Notes under the pieces: generated by a model
Database searches by the model: none
Told to the model about the DNA's origin: nothing
Seen by the model: the letters and a program-made list of their open reading frames with translations, nothing else
Origin: Zygnema cylindricum
Taxonomy: Eukaryota; Streptophyta; Zygnematophyceae; Zygnematales; Zygnemataceae
Direction: 5' to 3'
Assembly (NCBI GenBank): GCA_037447655.1
Contig: JBBHKE010000008.1
Location: 31,274-95,273, forward strand
DNA: 64,000 nt
In this document: positions 16,598-27,880 of the stretch, in pieces
Layout: each line of letters opens with the position of its first letter
How positions within the stretch are numbered: position 1 is the stretch's first letter
Position numbers and translations under genes: made by a program

Positions 16598-17584
16598 TGC
16601 ATTTGATTTTCCGAAACTGATCGGAAAACGTACAAGTTTCGACGTCATCAAACATAGGCGCGAAAACAAACCTGCAGTATTGAATGTTCGAAGGACGACG
16701 ACGGCGGTTCAAAACCGGCAGTTGTTTCGCGCGAGTGCAATGAAATAGCCGTTCGATGTTGTTTTGGCTACGTCAGCTTTTCGGCGAAATACGCTACACC
16801 GCCAATCGTTATTAGCGTGTAAATTTTTTTAGCATATAAAAATAATTACCGTGGTGTACGCTATTTAAGAATTTGAAAATTTTGGAAAAAATCATACATT
16901 CTAATTGTTTGGTTATGGTAATTTGGATCTTTGAAAATAAAAATGTCGATCGCAAACATGCTTACACTAATATAGATCTCCGTACAAAATCTGACAAATC
17001 GTACACAAATCGTACATTCACACTGTCTAAACGCGGCTGTCGGACGAATATGTGCGAGCGGGATTTTTTACGACCTGGTTTTTTTTCCTTTTTAGAACGC
17101 ACATTCTCATGCGTCCGCGGTTACTAAAACTAATTTATTGTACTTTTTAACTTAAAAAGGTACACTTATGTACAGTCTGACACTGACCGTACACCACTCT
17201 ATTTAAGAGACAACGTACTGAAAATAACCCTAAATAGAATAAAGAAAAAAATAGAATGAACTACGCTAATGGAGAATAAAAAAAAAAAAAAGTGGGACGG
17301 AATTAGCGTACACAACGCTAATAACGATTGGCGGTGTACTTTAACCCGACTTCTACATCCGGCAATATTTTTTGTACGGTTTTTCATAGAAAGCCGTACA
17401 TTATTCGACCGTCCGTCTATTGCGGAAGTGAATTTTTTCCCGTGGGAATAGGCTATGAATGAAAGGATCGCTGTTCGACAAATAGAAAGAAAGTTTTGCA
17501 CGTACAAAGGATTTTAAAAGTTTCATATTTTATCAGAAAACGGAAAATCATCGGAATGGGAAATGCTCCGGTGGGAATAGGCTA
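16581..17584. mobile_element. P2, TIR element next to P1 (carries M2)
   Basis: Left end TAGCCTATTCCCACCGG, right end CCGGTGGGAATAGGCTA, flanked by TCA on each side; the left TCA (16578-16580) is shared with P1. About 0.46 kb without M2. P1 and P2 share internal sequence such as GCTACGTCAGCTTTTCGG and GAAAGCCGTACATTATTCGA. Confidence 0.75.
16797..17336. mobile_element. M2, mariner/Stowaway-like MITE nested in P2
   Basis: Ends CACCGCCAATCGTTATTAGC and its complement, flanked by TA at 16795-16796 and 17337-17338. It is about 540 bp and noncoding; the shorter M5 matches its outer parts. Confidence 0.85.
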
Positions 17585-17684
17585 TCAGACGGAGTGCGCT
17601 TAGGGTTTGGTTCCAGTGCAGTGATGGCTACGGCCAGGGTTTCGGGTTAAGGGTCGAAGTTTGAATTTGCGTTAGTAATGTGTA

Positions 17685-18267
17685 CACCGCCAATCGTTAT
17701 TAGCGTTATGAACGCTATATCGGCATCCACAAATTTTGACCCCAAAACCTAAATTAGAATTAATAACACTATTTTTTTTACGTCAATTAAAGTTCTGGTG
17801 AATTAGCGTTAACAATTTTAATTTATGGTCTTCTTGAAAAGTGTGGTGTACGGAGGTGTCAGTTCATACAAAATGGTACTTAGTTAAGTAAAAAAGTACA
17901 AAATATGGACAAAAAAAATCGCGATCGCACATAAAATTGCGCTCAAAATGAAATGCAGAATGAAATCGTACCTATTTTCGTGTAAGAATATTGACCACGT
18001 TTTAATTATACGGGAAAAAACCCAAAATAGACTTATGAATAAATTAGACTAAAAAGACGCTACGGTGTACATTTGTCAGATTTTGTACTTTTAACTATTT
18101 TGTTGTGAATATCCTGTGATGGCAACTCCGTGGTACCCAAATCAGCGTTATGTATCAATTAGAGTAAACTTTTTTTTTCGAAATCTTGAAAAACTCAAAT
18201 TAGCATTAATAATGCTAATTAATTTTAAACAGTAATAATTTCTAAACGTTAATAACGATTGGCGGTG
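17685..18267. mobile_element. M3, mariner/Stowaway-like MITE
   Basis: Ends CACCGCCAATCGTTATTAGC and AACGATTGGCGGTG, flanked by TA at 17683-17684 and 18268-18269. It interrupts R1a, and R1c lacks it. Confidence 0.85.
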
Positions 18268-18295
18268 TAGTTGAAGCGCGGCGCTGTAAGGCTAA

Positions 18296-19000
18296 GGGTG
18301 AAGTTCCATTAGCCAAAAAGTGAGGCTATTTACAAAAATTTGGACCTCTCCGTACTACGTCGTACCTCCTACTTTGTTTTTATCCAGAAAAAAAACATTA
18401 CAAAGAATCTTGCCAAATGCTCAAAAAGTCTGGGAGTTAACAATGACCGTTGGATATTTTATCGCGAAGCATTCACTTCGAAAGTTTTTGTAATTGGTGA
18501 TGTACCTCGCGAGGTACATCACTAATTACAAAAACTCTTGAGCTGCGAAACGTTGGATAATGAGCATACGTGTCTATATGGCAACCAATGGAAATAACAA
18601 AAAAATCGCACACGATATACACATTCAAAAAACCAACAAAAAATACAAACGAAATGTCTTAACGCTATTTCTGAGCGCCTATCCTCACACTATTTCTGGC
18701 AACACTCATTCGTCACGCGGAAAAACAGGAACCCTAAAAAAATGAGGCGGTTCTGATACGGCGTCAAAGAGTGTCTACAAAGAGTACAGAAGTTTTGTTG
18801 GACGATGGCCTAGTAGCCACGTACATGGTTGGTCGGTGTGAAAATCATTGGCGATTTTCAAAATTTGATCTTAACTCACGTGGTACCACTAAATTATGAA
18901 CACGTGGATTACAAACTCTGCGCAATGGAACTTCGTTCAAATTGTATCATTCTGTAATGTTGGTCGTAAAATTACTGAATGTGCTAATGGAACTTCACCC
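18296..19000. mobile_element. T4, Harbinger-like MITE
   Basis: Perfect 18-bp ends GGGTGAAGTTCCATTAGC and complement, flanked by TAA on both sides (18293-18295, 19001-19003). It is 705 bp, the same size as T5 (38812-39517) with related ends. Short frames inside are not convincing. It interrupts R1a, and R1c has no insertion there. Confidence 0.85.
18483..18536. repeat. 54-bp near-perfect palindrome inside T4
   Basis: Arms of 27 bp with one G-T mismatch, centred on CCTCGCGAGG, with no loop. Confidence 0.95.
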
Positions 19001-19121
19001 TAAGTTATTAGGAAAGTTTTATTGTGCGAAATAGTAGGCCAAACACGTGTTGTGGTACGAAATGAGCAAAATTCAAACTGTATGGGCTGGGAAAAAATTA
19101 GGTTAAAATTTAGGGTAGAAT

Positions 19122-20235
19122 AGAAAGGGAACTGAATGGCCATCAAAATGGCCTGATTTTTTATAAAGGGTCGTTTTTTTCAGGCGGTTAAAGTTGTCTA
19201 GTTGTAATTTATAAATCTTTATTTTCAGTAAATAGGGGCAAAAATAACTTGGAATATTTTTCTAAGTAGTCTACTGTAATACTTACCTTAATTAGCGTTA
19301 CAGTAGCAAAAAGTACAGTAGAGTGTATTGTACTTTTACAGGGACACGTGTCGGCAAAAGAACGTATGCAGGTTTTTCGGAGTGGCGCCGACAGTCAGCC
19401 ACACGCGTCACGCAGTTGACGATTTGATTCACAGGATCGGACGAACGGGATCTGAACCGAGTATTCCGGAAATAAATGGTACAGTTCGACGGTACCATCG
19501 TCGATTGAATTTGTTCCAACGGACGCGATTCACCTGGGACCACAAGCGTGATTCACGAGGGACCACAAGCGTGATTCGCGTGGGACCACAAGTGACGAAG
19601 CACTCAGGTGCTTCGTACTACACGACCACATTCGGCTGGACTTTAGCGACTATCGCTGACTAAGCATTTGGAACGTTTTGTGTACGGTTGGAACATTTTG
19701 TGTAAGGTTCAATATCTTGAAATATCTGAATAACATTGTTTTGTAGTTTAGTGTAATAAAAAATAGTGTTCTATTAATCAGGTTTTTAGAAAGTAATAAT
19801 TAGGGTTTTGAGGTAAAATGACGTACAGGTAGGATGCTTTGCCGTTAGTCAGGATAATAACCGTAGTAACGGTTACCCAAATTAGTATAGATCAGTAGAT
19901 ACGCACTGTAAGTATATAACTTAGGACTTAGCCAATTTTGTAGTATCCAATATTGGGAATATGACTTTCTAAGGGCAGTTTTTGGGAAACTTCCAGACAT
20001 CATATCTTATGGTTTACTACGTTATTTGGGCTGCAATTTTGGGAATTGTCAGTTTACTGTATTTTTTATCACTGTGGCGAATTTGAGGCATATTGGCTAT
20101 CTGAGTCATATTTTGTGTCAGTTCAAATTTGGCTGTTGAGTAGGTACTTTAATAGTTTCTGTTTTTTTTCATGTCTACTTCAACTACTACTGCAGGTCCT
20201 CCTGCAACGGTGGTTGTAGAACAACATGTCTTACA
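19122..20235. other. Unidentified block interrupting R1a
   Basis: R1c continues directly where this 1.1-kb block sits. It includes a short tandem of GGGACCACAAGCGTGATTC (three copies, 19536-19601). I see neither clear inverted ends nor a gene. Confidence 0.4.
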
Positions 20236-21318
20236 GTGTAATTCTTCCATTCGAAAAATTTGACGGCCTAAAAATTGTTTTTTTTCTAAAGGAGGTTTTA
20301 GTTGTCTTAAACTATAATTATTCGATTCAAAAAATCCAACGACCGAAAATTCATTCAAACTATGTGGAAACATCACACAATGTATATTGTACATCGTGAA
20401 TCATTGTTACCGTAAATAATTAGTGTATGGAAGAAATAGTGTTATCATTTCTAATATGGGTTTAATGACTTAGCCAACAAAACACTAACATTATTTAACA
20501 CATAACACTAATTTATCGACACTATCCCATGTGGCACTGTTATAGTCGGTGTTCACATAGTTGATGTTTTAACATGTGAGAACACGTTCCCTCGATTTCC
20601 CTTCCCCTCCCTTTATTACTTGAACCAAATGTGAGTGGATGCCACTCACTTTCAAGTGTCGATGTTGTTGTGAAACGCTTCTTTTTTACTCTAAGACAAA
20701 GTCAAGATTATGTTTTTATACGGAATGGCACATTTCGTACATTACATCAGTTTCACTCCTAAATTAGTGTAAACGATACTAATTCAATTTGACCTACATT
20801 AGGGTTAAATAGATTATGGTATAAAAGATTCTATTTTAGGTTCAATGGCCAAGTTGGGGGCGTTGACGTTTCATAATGACCATTCGATGTGCTTTAAGAT
20901 TGTTTGTTTTATTATCATCCGCTCGTGACCAAAGATTTCTTTCAAGTCCCCTTGTTTTTGTTCGGTCATTTCTTGAGAGTTTGTTGTTGTCAACATTGCT
21001 GAAAAAATAACCATTCGCCCTTCGGCATCAATAACGATGTATTTTGATGACAGAGGTCAAAGTTGATGTTTTGTACCGACATTAGTTGGGTGCACAATGT
21101 ACTAATGTACCAAAGTTGGTGTATTCATAATGTGTATTTTTTTTTTATCAAACAAAATAGATACCGTAGACGCCTGGTTTAGCATAGTATTTAGGCGGCG
21201 GGCGAGCGCATACACGTGATGTGACCAAAATCTTAGTGCCTTCTAAGGAGCAAGAATACGCTCACTAAGGCCTAAGGGATCATTTTTTCCGCTCGCGGTG
21301 TGGAGGGGGGGGTATTTG

Positions 21319-22314
21319 AAAGGACGTGAGTGTTGTTGCGGGAAGGAATTGACATAGGTGAGGAAAACAACATAGATGGAATGGCGGAAGGACTGCATGG
21401 ATTACCAATGGTGGTTGATGATAGGAGCGGTTCGGGACAAAGGTCAAGGATAAAACTTGGTATTGTTCCTTCTATAAGGGGGGTAGTGGAGATGGTTTTC
21501 CATAGTAGGTGAAGACGGAACAACCATAGAAGGTTTCAGTTTGACTATGGTTGGTCCTAGAGATGATTGAAGGTGGAAAACCATAGGAAGGTGTTATGCC
21601 ACTTACCTTAGTGTAGTTCGTTAAATACAAAAATCTTGAGATGGTCCTATCTTCATTTGATTACCGCTCGTACAAATACCCTAAAAAACCCTAAAACGAC
21701 TAAAAATGAGATACAAAACCTTTTATTTTGTTAAAAATATCTAGCAAGTGTGACACCTGGCAAACTTTTAGTGTACACGTGTCAAGGTGGCCAAAAATAT
21801 CATATTTTACAAGTACGCCTGTGTTTTCTTGTACCAAAAGTGCAAAGGTACAGTAAAGTACAATTTCGGTTGTCTTATACCAGAAGAGGGTGAACCCTTA
21901 TTAAGGCCTCTTCTCCATGAGGCGCCGACAGTAATTGTACGGATACGTTTACCGGCAGAAATATTTCGTTCACTTCTCCACCAGGTCGTGTCAACAAGGA
22001 ACCTGTCGCGTACGTGCTTTCCTTCGATTGGATGCACGTAGGTTCCTGTTCTGACGGCGAGCATTCTCAAAGATTCCAAAGCGCAAGATCTGAACTCGTT
22101 TGCGTACAACCAGTCGCAAATTATATTAGGGTACTTTCGCATGTAAACGAAACTTAGTCTTGTTACTTTGTTTTTTAGCGAACATTATCCGTACAATTTT
22201 CAGAGCATTCGGATGTAAACGAAAAAAACTTGTTATTTTACACAGGTGACTCACGTAGACGTGTACGAAACAGTGACAGGTGATGTGATACACAAAATTA
22301 TGCGAAACTTCAAC
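21319..22314. other. Intergenic DNA
   Basis: 21690-21860 is the dispersed repeat also at 14075-14235. From 22124 there is a TTA and a GGGTACTTTCGCATGT end related to T1, without a partner. Short frames at 21272-22142 have no features that suggest genes. Confidence 0.4.
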
Positions 22315-22479
22315 TCAGCTGCAAATTGAGTTGTCAAACCGCACGCTGTACAATCTTTGGGACATTGTCGACGTGGAGACTTTCAGCACTCTGTCGTACT
22401 TGCTCAGATATTCCACAAAACACCCCTCTCTTCTCTGCAGTGTCATGTCTTTGTACTTTCCACCACCTTTCTTCGCCAT
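22315..22479 (-). CDS. Possible short gene or first exon, weakly like ribosomal protein uL10/P0
   Basis: ATG at 22479 opens 54 codons to TGA. The protein starts M-A-K-K-G-G-G-K-Y-K and contains F-V-E-Y-L-S-K-Y-D-R-V-L-K-V followed by M-S-Q-R-L-Y-S-V-R. This pattern (a basic start, a helix ending in Y-D-x-V-L-x-V, then S-x-x-L-x-x-V/I-R) resembles the N-terminus of the uL10/P0 family that builds the ribosomal stalk base. The resemblance is by eye, over about 30 residues. CG|GTTTGA after the last arginine could be a splice donor, making this a first exon, but no second exon is visible downstream. It may be a pseudogene or chance. Confidence 0.2.
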   Translation of the reverse strand: MAKKGGGKYKDMTLQRREGCFVEYLSKYDRVLKVSTSTMSQRLYSVRFDNSICS

Positions 22480-22629
22480 TCTTGCAAAAACGGATACAAA
22501 GCATATTAACATAGTGTATTCAAATAGGGCAGAGGACAAACATTTACGGCCTTCTATACAGCTATGTATGTTCAAACTTGCATGTGACATTGCCAAATGT
22601 TGTTGGGTATTTTTTATAAGCTCATTTTA

Positions 22630-23450
22630 ACAGCTTGTTAATTACCTGCTTGCCAACAGCCTGCTTGTGTGCATACTGTATAAATGCAGACAGGCAGTCA
22701 GTTGCACAGAAATGCGGTTTTTTTTTTGTCTTCTCGCTTGTCGAAAGGTGCCCAATGTTTTTCTTACGCCGTATATGTGAAGGCACGTGTGTTTGAGAAT
22801 GGAGTGTTACGACAGAGAACGTTGAGGAAGGATATGAGGGTAAGGAAGGAGGCGCCTTCACGCTTTTGCGAAATGGCGTCTGTTGGTCGTGACCCCTCCA
22901 CGGCCCTTGTACGAAAAACATCGCACGGAATACGGTTCGTACAGGCCGTAAACGTGCATTTGGTTTTTTTTTTGGTACTCCGCGCTCGGGAAGGGTAAAA
23001 AACTTCCGGCACGTGTTACAACGTCTGCCTATTCGCTCTCATCTTGGAACTTTATTTTAAATCACCTCGCGAGGTGATTTGATTTCAAGTTTGAAGATGA
23101 GCTGGAAGGATTTGAAAATGGGTCGAAACTCGCTAGACGACAAACTGCATCGACCTAAACGACAGACTACAGTACATTTAAAGTTTCACGGTAATGCAAC
23201 TTGTACGGTATTAATTTCGATTTTTTGGTACGGCTGCAGATTTTCTCGTTTTTTTCTAAGTTACAGAGGAAAACGACAGAAATTAACTGTAACTTTAGCA
23301 CATGCGAAAGTATCCTTAGTGAATGTGCAATTTGTATGTTATTATTTTGTCCTTTTTGTCATTGTTTTGTCGTTCGTGTTTCGTCGTGGCGCCGCAAATG
23401 CCGGATGTCAACGGATGGTGGAGGCGTCACGGCACATTCATTTTTTGGTA
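22630..23450. other. Intergenic DNA with a 22-bp palindrome
   Basis: 23059-23080 is a perfect palindrome centred on ACCTCGCGAGGT, the same core as the larger one in T4. 23160-23460 shares words with T-type elements. No gene is supported. Confidence 0.5.
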
Positions 23451-24066
23451 CACCGCGAATCGTAATTAGAGTAATGAAAAAATTAGAGTAAAAAAACCAA
23501 AATAAACAATTAGAGTAACGAACTCTAATTTATGTGATAGAACTTTTTCACAGTCGAAGTTTACTCTAATTTATTTAAGTACTCTATATTGGGTTATGTC
23601 GGCAATAAATATCCGCGCTGAAATTATAAATGCTAAATTACGTGGACGTACAAAATCTGTCAGTCCGTATATTTTTGACGTCATTATGACGCTAGTATTA
23701 TTTGTCGCGCTGAATGTAAGTTAATGTTCACACTGACGACGATGTTGTCGATGGACGAGAGTTATGCGAACGGCTTTTTTTCGATGTGATTGATTTTTCG
23801 CTTAGTCCGATTTCACGTGCGAGCGCGATTGTATTAAATCATTATTTGTACTTTTTTACTTAAAAAAGTACAGTTTTGCACGGTCGAACGTCATCCGTAC
23901 TCCACACAATTTAAAACGAACCTATATTACAATTCTGTTACGCTAATTAAACTTACCTAAATTAGAATAATGAAAAAATTAGAATCATTTACTCTATTTG
24001 ATGTCATAGAGTCGAAATTTCGAGCGACCGAATTAGAGTAATTTACTCTAATTACGATTCGCGGTG
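23451..24066. mobile_element. M4, mariner/Stowaway-like MITE
   Basis: Ends CACCGCGAATCGTAATTAGA and complement, flanked by TA (23449-23450, 24067-24068). Internal AATTAGAGTAATGAAAAA motifs are shared with M1. Confidence 0.85.
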
Positions 24067-24090
24067 TAGTTTTCGTTGGATTTGATTCCC

Positions 24091-24213
24091 GCTTGTCCGA
24101 AGGCGCGTGGCCAATGACCAAAGGCGCGTGTTCTTTACCGAAGGCGCGTGTACTATGACCGAAGACGCGTGGCCCATGACCGAAGGCGCGTGGCCTATGT
24201 CCGAAGGTGAGTG
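24091..24213. repeat. About 20-bp minisatellite
   Basis: About six units of TGACCGAAGGCGCGTGGCC with variants. The open frame on the minus strand across it is a by-product. Confidence 0.85.
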
Positions 24214-24292
24214 GATCGTACGTGACCTTTCCACGCTTAAAAATTTTACACGTTCGTAGGTAGTCTCCTCAGGGAAGAGACTAGCTACACTA

Positions 24293-24509
24293 CACTGCCA
24301 ATCGCTATTAGCGTAGATGTTTCTTTAGCGTATACGAATAATTAGCGTGGTTTACGCTAATTGGGAATTTGGAAATTTTCGAAGAAATCGTTTACTCTAA
24401 TTAGGAGTTAGGGTTTTTTTTAAATAGTATGGATAATTCTATTTGATAAAAATAAAAAATATATACGGGACGTAATTAGCGTACACTACGCTAATAGCGA
24501 TTGGCGGTG
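24293..24509. mobile_element. M5, short mariner/Stowaway-like MITE
   Basis: 217 bp with ends CACTGCCAATCGCTATTAGC and complement, flanked by TA (24291-24292, 24510-24511). It is the most compact family member here. Confidence 0.85.
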
Positions 24510-24767
24510 TACTAGACACTGGGTAGAATGACCGGTTGCTTCGAAAGCACATAATCGGACGGTCGACGTTGTCGCCCAAAAGTTTGTAGAATCTTGACAC
24601 ATCTCCAGTAAACATGCTTTATAAAAGAACGAAAAACAGTACGGCATTGTACGACAATGTGCTGTCCAAGTACGAAAATACACTTTTTACAGTAATGAAC
24701 CTCACTTTTCGCCTGATGGAGGTTCACCCTAATGCCAAAACACTTCCATTTGGTCTGGCAGATTCCC

Positions 24768-25345
24768 CCGCGTGGATATGCCTTTCCCCGACAGATAACT
24801 GCACGCAATTGGCCGTTGCTGACGCGTCGACGATTACCTTTTTGCCATCCGACGGTTCATTTACGCCAGCTAAGCGTCGCACTAAACGATTTCAGTGTTC
24901 ATTATATAAAAGTGCGCACGCTAAACATTTAAAAACGTCGCGCCCTTAAAACATACGCTTCAAAAAGCCGATCACCACTTACGCAAAATGCGTCGGCGTT
25001 TCGAAGGTTCATCGGATGATTTGGCGGTGGCTCCGGAAGTCCCGCGAAGGTTGACCAGGACCAATGAAGGATCGTGGTACAGTGATCTCGTCCATCAAAC
25101 ACAACACGCCAAAAACTACCGACAAAAACAAACAAATTCTGAAAACTGTGGAAAAGTAGACGACAAAATGATTAGAATCAATACTGGACAGCTGTACCAT
25201 ACAGCCAAAACTCTTTCCTGTACTTTTGAAGTTTCAAGGTAATCTCCCAACTCCACTAAACGACAAAAACCTCCGACAAACACAAACAAACTCTGAAAAC
25301 TTTGAAAATTGTAGAAAGGTACAGGTACAATAAGTACAGCCGGAA
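24768..25345 (+). repeat. R1b, partial R1 copy
   Basis: Matches 14816-15420. It keeps the uninterrupted GACCAGGACCAATGAAGG, which is the empty site of hAT-like element H2a in R1c. Confidence 0.8.
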
Positions 25346-25384
25346 CCGAGGTGTACGGATGTTTACCGATGATGTACGGACAAA

Positions 25385-26394
25385 AAAAAAGTACAAAATT
25401 TTCATTTTTTTTGGTTTTTTGTTTGACCGACCGTAACTGACCGTTTTTTTTTTCCTGGTGAGTCAACCGACCGTAACCGCCCGACCCCCAAAATTTGGCA
25501 ACCGAATCTGTTCCGGATCCGTCGCGGGTGGTCGGTTAACGGTCGGTCACGGTTTCGGTTGACCGTTTGCGACCTCTGACCAAAGGTACTCCAACACAAA
25601 TCGCGAAACCATACTCAAAATCGAATCGCGCCACGTGAACCAAAACGTCAACAAATCCGCGGACGACCGATTCTCCACATCGAACCAAAAAACATGATTA
25701 CAGAATAATCCTAACCTCTCAGAATGGAGGACTGTTCAGGTAAGCCATCTATTCACTGTTATATTTCTGTTTTATTTTTTTTGTAAAAACTTAGTTCTAA
25801 ATATTTTGAACTTCGTTCTATATTTTTTTATATTTTTATTTTTCCTTGTAACGATTCATGCGCACCTGTTCAGTTTTCCGTTTTCCCTTCCTTGCAGCTC
25901 CTTCTCTGTCCTGTTCTTCTTTTGTCTTTTTCTGGGAGCACTGGCAGCGGAAGGAGCCAAAATGTCTTTGTCAGATAGTGAGTCCTCCACCCCTCTCCCT
26001 TCCTACCACCCCTCCTCCTTCTTCCACCAACCCACACTAAAAAACTGTCGACCCACTTCTTTATTTTTCCTGCTTGAATGGCATAATTTTGAGATTTGTA
26101 GACTTCCCTCAGTTTTGTCGTTTTCTGCATCTCTGTCGGAATAGAGAACCGGGAGTGGTGTTTGTGACAAGCAATCTGGCTCATTTTTTACCCTTTCTTT
26201 TTTAACATTTTTTCGTTGGGAAACATTATTCACACCGAAATTTGCCGTGACATTTGTCACAGCCAGTTATAGTCTCTCTCTCTCTCGCTCTCTCTCTCTC
26301 TCTCACACTCATACACACACTCTCCACCATTATTTTTCTCCCCAAGTATCATCTCACTCGATGTCTTACCCCTTTCTCCCTCTCTTCCGCCTTC
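25385..26394 (+). repeat. Segmental duplication, left copy (with 44829-45848)
   Basis: About 1 kb is nearly identical to 44829-45848. It holds the right part of the 691-bp hAT-like element (to 25578), the end of an LTR of the array family (25579-25715), and exons 1-2 plus part of intron 2 of an LRR-EGF gene. Because the same transposon-gene junctions occur in both copies, the duplication came after the insertions. Confidence 0.9.
25898..25977 (+). CDS. Copy C exon 2, signal peptide core
   Basis: 80 nt, CTTGCAG acceptor and GTGAG donor, same phase as copy B. Encodes V-L-F-F-C-L-F-L-G-A-L-A-A-E-G-A-K-M in the signal frame. Confidence 0.75.
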
Positions 26395-26471
26395 CCTCCC
26401 TTCTCCTTCCTCCCCCGTCTCGCTCACCTCCCACCCTCTCCCCTCTCCCATATCCTCCCTCCTTTTTCCAG

Positions 26472-26613
26472 GAGCGGCTTTAGTCAAGGTGAAGGAGGGA
26501 TTTGGGGTTCCGGTCACTAACCCCAATTTATTAAAATCTTGGTATTTATCGAATGCGAATTGTGCAACATGGTTTGGCGTTTCTTGTAATTCAAAAGGAC
26601 GAGTAGTCAACAT
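26472..26613 (+). CDS. Copy C exon 3, LRRNT_2 cap
   Basis: 142 nt after TTTTTCCAG. Encodes A-A-L-V-K-V-K, N-L-L-K-S-W and C-A-T-W-F-G-V-S-C. Preceded by a CT tract and CA/CT repeat. Confidence 0.82.
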
Positions 26614-27026
26614 GTAAGAATTTATTTTTGATTTTTTGTAATTTTGATTCGTTGACAACTTGGTTTAGTAAAAAGTTAATGGGTAGTTGGACTGGAGGTG
26701 GGTGTAAAAGAGGAAAACAAGAAACTGAAACTGAAAATATTAAAATTGGAATTATCTTTTACCGGTCGACCAGATGCCAATGCTATTTTTTACAAGTGAT
26801 TTTCCTGAAAGTTGAATAACACGGTTATCTTTCAAACATCATGCATAGGAATTGTCCGAAATGTCAAAATTTTGGTTGCATTTGTATAGAATTTTTTAGT
26901 TAAGGAATTTAGAATTTAGGCACTATGGTGATTGCATGAATTCAAATAAAATTTCTGAGTTCAGTTTTCCCCAATGAAAGCCTGAAATCTCCCTAATATT
27001 TTTTTTTATTTTTTTTCTGTCTGTAG

Positions 27027-27098
27027 AACGCTGATCTTGCAGGATCTTCCGGGAACTATTTCGAGCGCAATTGGAAAAATCACTTTTCTGAAAACCTT
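27027..27098 (+). CDS. Copy C exon 4, one LRR
   Basis: 72 nt, TCTGTAG acceptor, GTATG donor. Encodes L-P-G-T-I-S-S-A-I-G-K-I and F-L-K-T-L. Confidence 0.82.
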
Positions 27099-27361
27099 GT
27101 ATGTGGATTATTTCACAGAAAAGCTTTTTTTTGTTTTATAGATATTTAAATCATTGAGCCTAATAATCTTGTGTTTTTCTCATAGTTTTCTTCAAATTTA
27201 ATGAAGATCTCTTCACTTTCCCACTACATTTAGTTAATATTCCTGGTTATTATTATTTGATCTCAAAATGTGAAAGGGAAAAATCCTAGATTCCCATTTC
27301 TATTTCTTATGTTTATTGATTGGTATTGTTTTTTTCTTTTTCTTTCTAATTATAAACGAAG

Positions 27362-27433
27362 GGTTATTCCTCTCAACCGTCTTAAAGGAGTCCTTCCCGA
27401 CACTATTGTCAACTTACGATATCTCGAAATTTT
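27362..27433 (+). CDS. Copy C exon 5, one LRR
   Basis: 72 nt, encodes P-L-N-R-L-K-G-V-L-P-D-T-I-V-N-L-R-Y-L. Donor GTAAG. Confidence 0.82.
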
Positions 27434-27880
27434 GTAAGATTTTTTAATTCCAGGTTTAATATTTTTTTTTTTTTCTAAGAATCGATTTCTTTGACTGTGA
27501 ATTATTGCAATTGACAAAAAAAAAATTCCAACAAAAGGAAATAACCATTTCATTCAGCGTCCTCTGCTTGTTTCAAAATTTCCACGAGTCTGGTTTAGTT
27601 TATTTGGTCTCGTTAATTTTTGCTTTAAGTCTGAAAACGAAGTTCAGAAATATTACATAGGTATGTTTTTCTGCACAAACTAAAATAAATTATGGGTCGA
27701 GAATCGTAATATTGACATTTCAACCTTTAAATTTTCTCAAACAAAATTCATTTCACACGTGAAACTGGAAACAAAATTAATGCAACATTGAACGTCTCCT
27801 GCACATGTTTTTGACATCTAATATTGAATTTGTTGCAATTAAATTTATATTTTAATCCAATTTTTTCTGTACAATTTCAG

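Larger units (their letters stand above)
14816..21318 (+). repeat. R1a, copy of a segmental repeat swollen by insertions
   Basis: Matching pieces: 14816-15485, 17585-17682, 18270-18295, 19001-19121 and 20236-21318. They line up in order with 34108-36735 (R1c), and parts with 24768-25345 (R1b) and the inverted 47250-46300 (R1d). The intervening DNA in this copy is P1 with T1, P2 with M2, M3, T4 and an unidentified block at 19122-20235. R1 is noncoding as far as I can see; it may itself be an old transposon. Repeated motifs include CTGAAAACTTTGAAAAC. Confidence 0.8.

Noticed and set aside
24052-24234. 60-codon minus-strand frame
   Set aside because: It only translates a 20-bp minisatellite.
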